From Spartobacteria bacterium (lineage in GTDB: Bacteria > Verrucomicrobiota > Verrucomicrobiia > Chthoniobacterales > Chthoniobacteraceae), in assembly GCA_021324825.1 (NCBI GenBank), contig JAJPII010000002.1, positions 1-64,000 of the forward strand: DNA of 64,000 nucleotides, given 5' to 3'. The notes under the pieces are model-generated. The model had not been told where the DNA came from. It worked only from the letters and a program-made list of their open reading frames with translations, and did not search any database. This document shows, in pieces, positions 61,340 through 64,000 of the stretch (position 1 is its first letter; each line of letters begins with the position of its first letter). The translations under genes and the position numbers were made by a program.

Positions 61340-61861
61340 ATGGCAGAACCCCGTCACCGGCGCGATTCCCACGACAAACCGAAATCCGATCTCTCGGAGA
61401 AGGTCGTTTTCATCAACCGTTGCGCGAAAGTCGTGAAGGGCGGTCGCCGCTTCAGCTTCAGCGCGCTCATCGTCACGGGCAACCGGGCGGGCAGCGTCGG
61501 CTGCGGCTTCGGCAAGGCGAACGAAGTCTCCGAGGCGATTCGCAAAGCGTCGGAGTCCGCGAAGAAGGCGATGAAGAAAGTCGCCGTCCACCAGGCCACC
61601 ATCCCACACGAAGTCATCGGCGAGTTCGGCGGCGGGCGCGTCCTGTTGCGGCCCGCTTCGCCGGGCACGGGCGTCATCGCGGGCGGAGGCGTCCGCGCGG
61701 TCGTCGAGGCGGCGGGCATCCGGGACGTCCTCGCGAAATCGCTCGGCTCCAGCAACCACGCCAACGTCGTCAAGGCAACCATCGAGGCGCTCCGCGCGCT
61801 TCGGAACCGGGATGAAATCTACAAACTGCGCGGCTTCTCCACCGCCGTGAAAGCCCAATGA
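61340..61861 (+). CDS. rpsE: 30S ribosomal protein S5
   Basis: 173 residues. [40 protein letters not shown] and [20 protein letters not shown]. Accuracy of decoding. It overlaps rplO by four bases, so rpmD (L30), normally between them, is absent. Confidence 0.97.
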   Translation: MAEPRHRRDSHDKPKSDLSEKVVFINRCAKVVKGGRRFSFSALIVTGNRAGSVGCGFGKANEVSEAIRKASESAKKAMKKVAVHQATIPHEVIGEFGGGRVLLRPASPGTGVIAGGGVRAVVEAAGIRDVLAKSLGSSNHANVVKATIEALRALRNRDEIYKLRGFSTAVKAQ

Positions 61862-62301
61862 ATCTCCATACCTTAAAACCGCGCCCCGGCGCGAAACACC
61901 GGGTCAAGCGTCTCGGCTGCGGAGAGAGCTCCGGCCACGGCAAGACGAGCGGCAAGGGACACAAAGGCCAGAAAGCCCGTTCCGGCGGCAGCATCCGCCT
62001 CGGGTTCGAAGGCGGCCAGATGCCCCTCATCCGCCGCCTGCCCAAGCGCGGCTTCAACAATGCCGCGTTCAAGACGCGCTACGCGCTGGTGAATCTCGGC
62101 TCGCTCGCCCAGTTCGACGAGGGCGCCACGGTGGATGAAAAGAGTCTTCGCGAGAAGAACCTCGTTCGCGGACGCTTCGACGGCGTCAAGATTCTCGGCA
62201 ACGGCGAAATCGCCAAGCGCCTTGCCATCACCGCGGACAAAGTCAGCGCTTCCGCCCGCGAGAAGATCGAAAAGGCGGGGGGATCGGTCATCCTGAAATA
62301 G
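61858..62301 (+). CDS. rplO: 50S ribosomal protein L15
   Basis: 147 residues. [40 protein letters not shown] and [19 protein letters not shown]. Late assembly protein. Followed after four bases by secY. Confidence 0.96.
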   Translation: MNLHTLKPRPGAKHRVKRLGCGESSGHGKTSGKGHKGQKARSGGSIRLGFEGGQMPLIRRLPKRGFNNAAFKTRYALVNLGSLAQFDEGATVDEKSLREKNLVRGRFDGVKILGNGEIAKRLAITADKVSASAREKIEKAGGSVILK

Positions 62302-62305
62302 CTTC

Positions 62306-63811
62306 GTGATTTCCGCGTTCACGAATACCTTCAAGATTCCCGAACTGCGGAATCGCGTCCTCTTCACGCTCGCGGTGCTCGTGGTGGTGAGGATCGGGGC
62401 CGCCATTTCCTGCCCGGGCATCAACGCGGCGGTCATTCACGCCTGGTTCAACGCCGCGGTCAACCGCGAGTCCGGCGGCAGCGTCGCGGCGCTCTTCAAT
62501 ATATTCAGCGGCGGCGCGCTGGAGAATTGCGCGGTCTTTTCGCTCGGCATCATGCCGTATATCAGCGCGTCCATCATGCTCCAGTTGCTCACCGCGGTCA
62601 TCCCGCAACTGGCGAAGATGGCCAAGGAAGACGGCGGGCGGCAGAAGATCATGCAGTACACGCGCTACGCCACCCTGCTCCTCTGCGTCTTCCAGGGCGG
62701 GCTGCTCGCGGCCTCTTTTGAGAACCCGGCGAAGAATCCCTTCCTGCCCGGCATCACGGACACCATAGCGCACATGGGCGTCCCGCTCGTCGCGAACCCG
62801 GGCTTCGCCTTCCGCATCACCGCCGTTCTTACGCTGACCGCCGGCACCATGTTCCTCATGTGGCTTGGCGACCAGATCACCGACCGCGGCGTCGGCGACG
62901 GCATCTCCCTCATCATCACCGTCGGCATCGTCGCGCGCCTGCCCGCCGCGCTGGTCCAGGCGTGGCGGACGTTCGTCCCCTCCGGCGCGCAGCCGAACGC
63001 CGTCAGCCCCATCGTGCTTGTCTTCATGGTGGCCTTCCTCGTGTTCGTCATCGCGGCCGTCATCTGCGTCACGCAGGCGCAGCGGAAGATCACCGTGCAG
63101 TACGCGAAGCGCGTCGTGGGGCGCAAGGTTTACGGCGGCCAGACCCAGTACATGCCCTTGAAGGTCAACTACGCGGGCGTCATGCCGATCATCTTCGCGC
63201 AGGCGCTGCTCATCTTCCCCTCCACCATCGCGAGCATGGCGTTCAAAAACTACGCCCCCGCGCAAAAGCTCGCCGCGATGCTCGCCCAGGGCTGGCTGCA
63301 TTATCTCCTGTACGGCGGCATGATTTTCTTCTTCAGCTATTTCTGGGTCGCCACGCAGTTCCAGCCCGGCCAGATCGCCGAGGACCTCAAGAAATACGGC
63401 GGCTACATCCCCGGCTGCCGCCCCGGCAAGCCGACGGCGGACTTTCTCGACAACTCCATGACCCGGCTCACGTTCGCGGGCGCCATTTTTTTGACGGGCA
63501 TCGCCATCCTGCCGCAGATGCTCTCGCAGAAGATGGGCATCCCGTACATCACCGCCCAATTCTTCGGCGGCACCAGCCTTCTCATCATCGTGGGCGTCAT
63601 GCTCGACACCATGCGCCAGGTGGAAACCTATTTGATCCAGCGGCACTACGACGGCTTCCTGCGCAAGGGCCGTCTTCGCGGGCGTTTTGACCGCACGCCG
63701 GCGGGCCGGGGCGAAGCGGTGCAGCAGCGGGCGCTTCTCTGGCTTTACGTCGGCATCGCCCTGCTCGTGGTCGCCGGCATGGCCGTTTACGTCGCCAGCC
63801 GTCTGCATTAA
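62306..63811 (+). CDS. secY: Preprotein translocase subunit SecY
   Basis: 501 residues from GTG 62306. Ten membrane segments. Recognisable parts are the start [20 protein letters not shown], the plug region [40 protein letters not shown], the C5 loop [19 protein letters not shown] and [18 protein letters not shown]. Inner membrane channel for Sec export. The second-loop insertion and 501-residue length are longer than E. coli SecY (443). Confidence 0.97.
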   Translation: MISAFTNTFKIPELRNRVLFTLAVLVVVRIGAAISCPGINAAVIHAWFNAAVNRESGGSVAALFNIFSGGALENCAVFSLGIMPYISASIMLQLLTAVIPQLAKMAKEDGGRQKIMQYTRYATLLLCVFQGGLLAASFENPAKNPFLPGITDTIAHMGVPLVANPGFAFRITAVLTLTAGTMFLMWLGDQITDRGVGDGISLIITVGIVARLPAALVQAWRTFVPSGAQPNAVSPIVLVFMVAFLVFVIAAVICVTQAQRKITVQYAKRVVGRKVYGGQTQYMPLKVNYAGVMPIIFAQALLIFPSTIASMAFKNYAPAQKLAAMLAQGWLHYLLYGGMIFFFSYFWVATQFQPGQIAEDLKKYGGYIPGCRPGKPTADFLDNSMTRLTFAGAIFLTGIAILPQMLSQKMGIPYITAQFFGGTSLLIIVGVMLDTMRQVETYLIQRHYDGFLRKGRLRGRFDRTPAGRGEAVQQRALLWLYVGIALLVVAGMAVYVASRLH

Positions 63812-63821
63812 AGTAAGTCGT

Positions 63822-64000
63822 GTGAAAACGCGGATAGTGCTGCTAGGCCCTCCCGCCGCCGGGAAAGGCACCCAGGCCGGCTTGATACGGGAGCGGTACG
63901 GCATCGAATCGGCGTCGCCCGGCGCCATGCTGCGTGAACAGAAACTCGCGGGCACGAAACTCGGTTTGAAAGCCGATGCGTATACGAGGGCGGGACGTCT
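63822..64000 (+). CDS. adk: Adenylate kinase, N-terminal part (cut by window end)
   Basis: From GTG 63822, ten bases after secY. Begins [20 protein letters not shown] (P-loop [10 protein letters not shown]) and continues to the AMP-binding region. There the usual STGDMLR reads [20 protein letters not shown], lacking the Thr and Asp of the consensus. The position after secY is the usual place for adk. The rest lies outside the window. Confidence 0.88.
   Translation, partial: MKTRIVLLGPPAAGKGTQAGLIRERYGIESASPGAMLREQKLAGTKLGLKADAYTRAGR

Overview
The window is high-GC, dense bacterial DNA that most likely comes from the phylum Verrucomicrobiota. The strongest evidence is a complete five-gene pilus-like cluster matching the Amuc_1098-Amuc_1102 families first described in Akkermansia muciniphila. 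Supporting evidence is the style of the secreted proteins (TonB receptor, Deg-like proteases, FHA/coiled-coil proteins) and a ribosomal operon that lacks several usual members. I cannot name a genus. The urease genes and alginate lyase-like protein suggest an environmental heterotroph.

Layout. 1-0.5 kb: tail of a gene, then a scar with a tRNA 3' end and an integrase-like protein tail. 0.5-10.3 kb: a small secreted protein, a frameshifted NERD protein, a lone PGM1-type ATP-grasp ligase, a secreted polysaccharide lyase, a HAD phosphatase, and two tandem Deg-like proteases of which one has lost its catalytic residues. 10.3-14.3 kb: FHA/coiled-coil/receiver protein, DAHP synthase, tiny lipoprotein. 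14.3-24.2 kb: one long minus-strand run, Amuc_1102-1101-1100-1099-1098, then coaE, rho, rnd. 24.3-27.8 kb: UDP-sugar and undecaprenyl-phosphate sugar transferase genes, aroD, lone receiver protein. 27.8-32.8 kb: ureABC-EFGD. 32.9-40.6 kb: tail-specific protease, two-component pair, TonB receptor, small secreted proteins. 40.7-44.1 kb: a large DUF4062-nSTAND-TPR protein, a candidate conflict/defence ATPase. 44.2-49.7 kb: MBL hydrolase, membrane glycosyltransferase-like protein, tgt, then a decaying accessory patch (broken toxin-antitoxin pair, toxin-like tail, tandem small membrane proteins, orphan nucleotidyltransferase). 49.8-64 kb: str-S10-spc ribosomal operon from rpsL to secY and adk (cut by the window end). 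It has an extra secreted coiled-coil gene between rpsS and rplV, and no tuf, rpsN or rpmD.

A family of short palindromic elements (core GGCGGCTG-NNN-CAGCCGCC, plus an outer arm ending in a CGCTTTA-type terminus) occurs at five loci. In three of them the outer arm supplies a stop or start codon of the adjoining gene. No CRISPR array, rRNA, complete tRNA or insertion sequence was seen.
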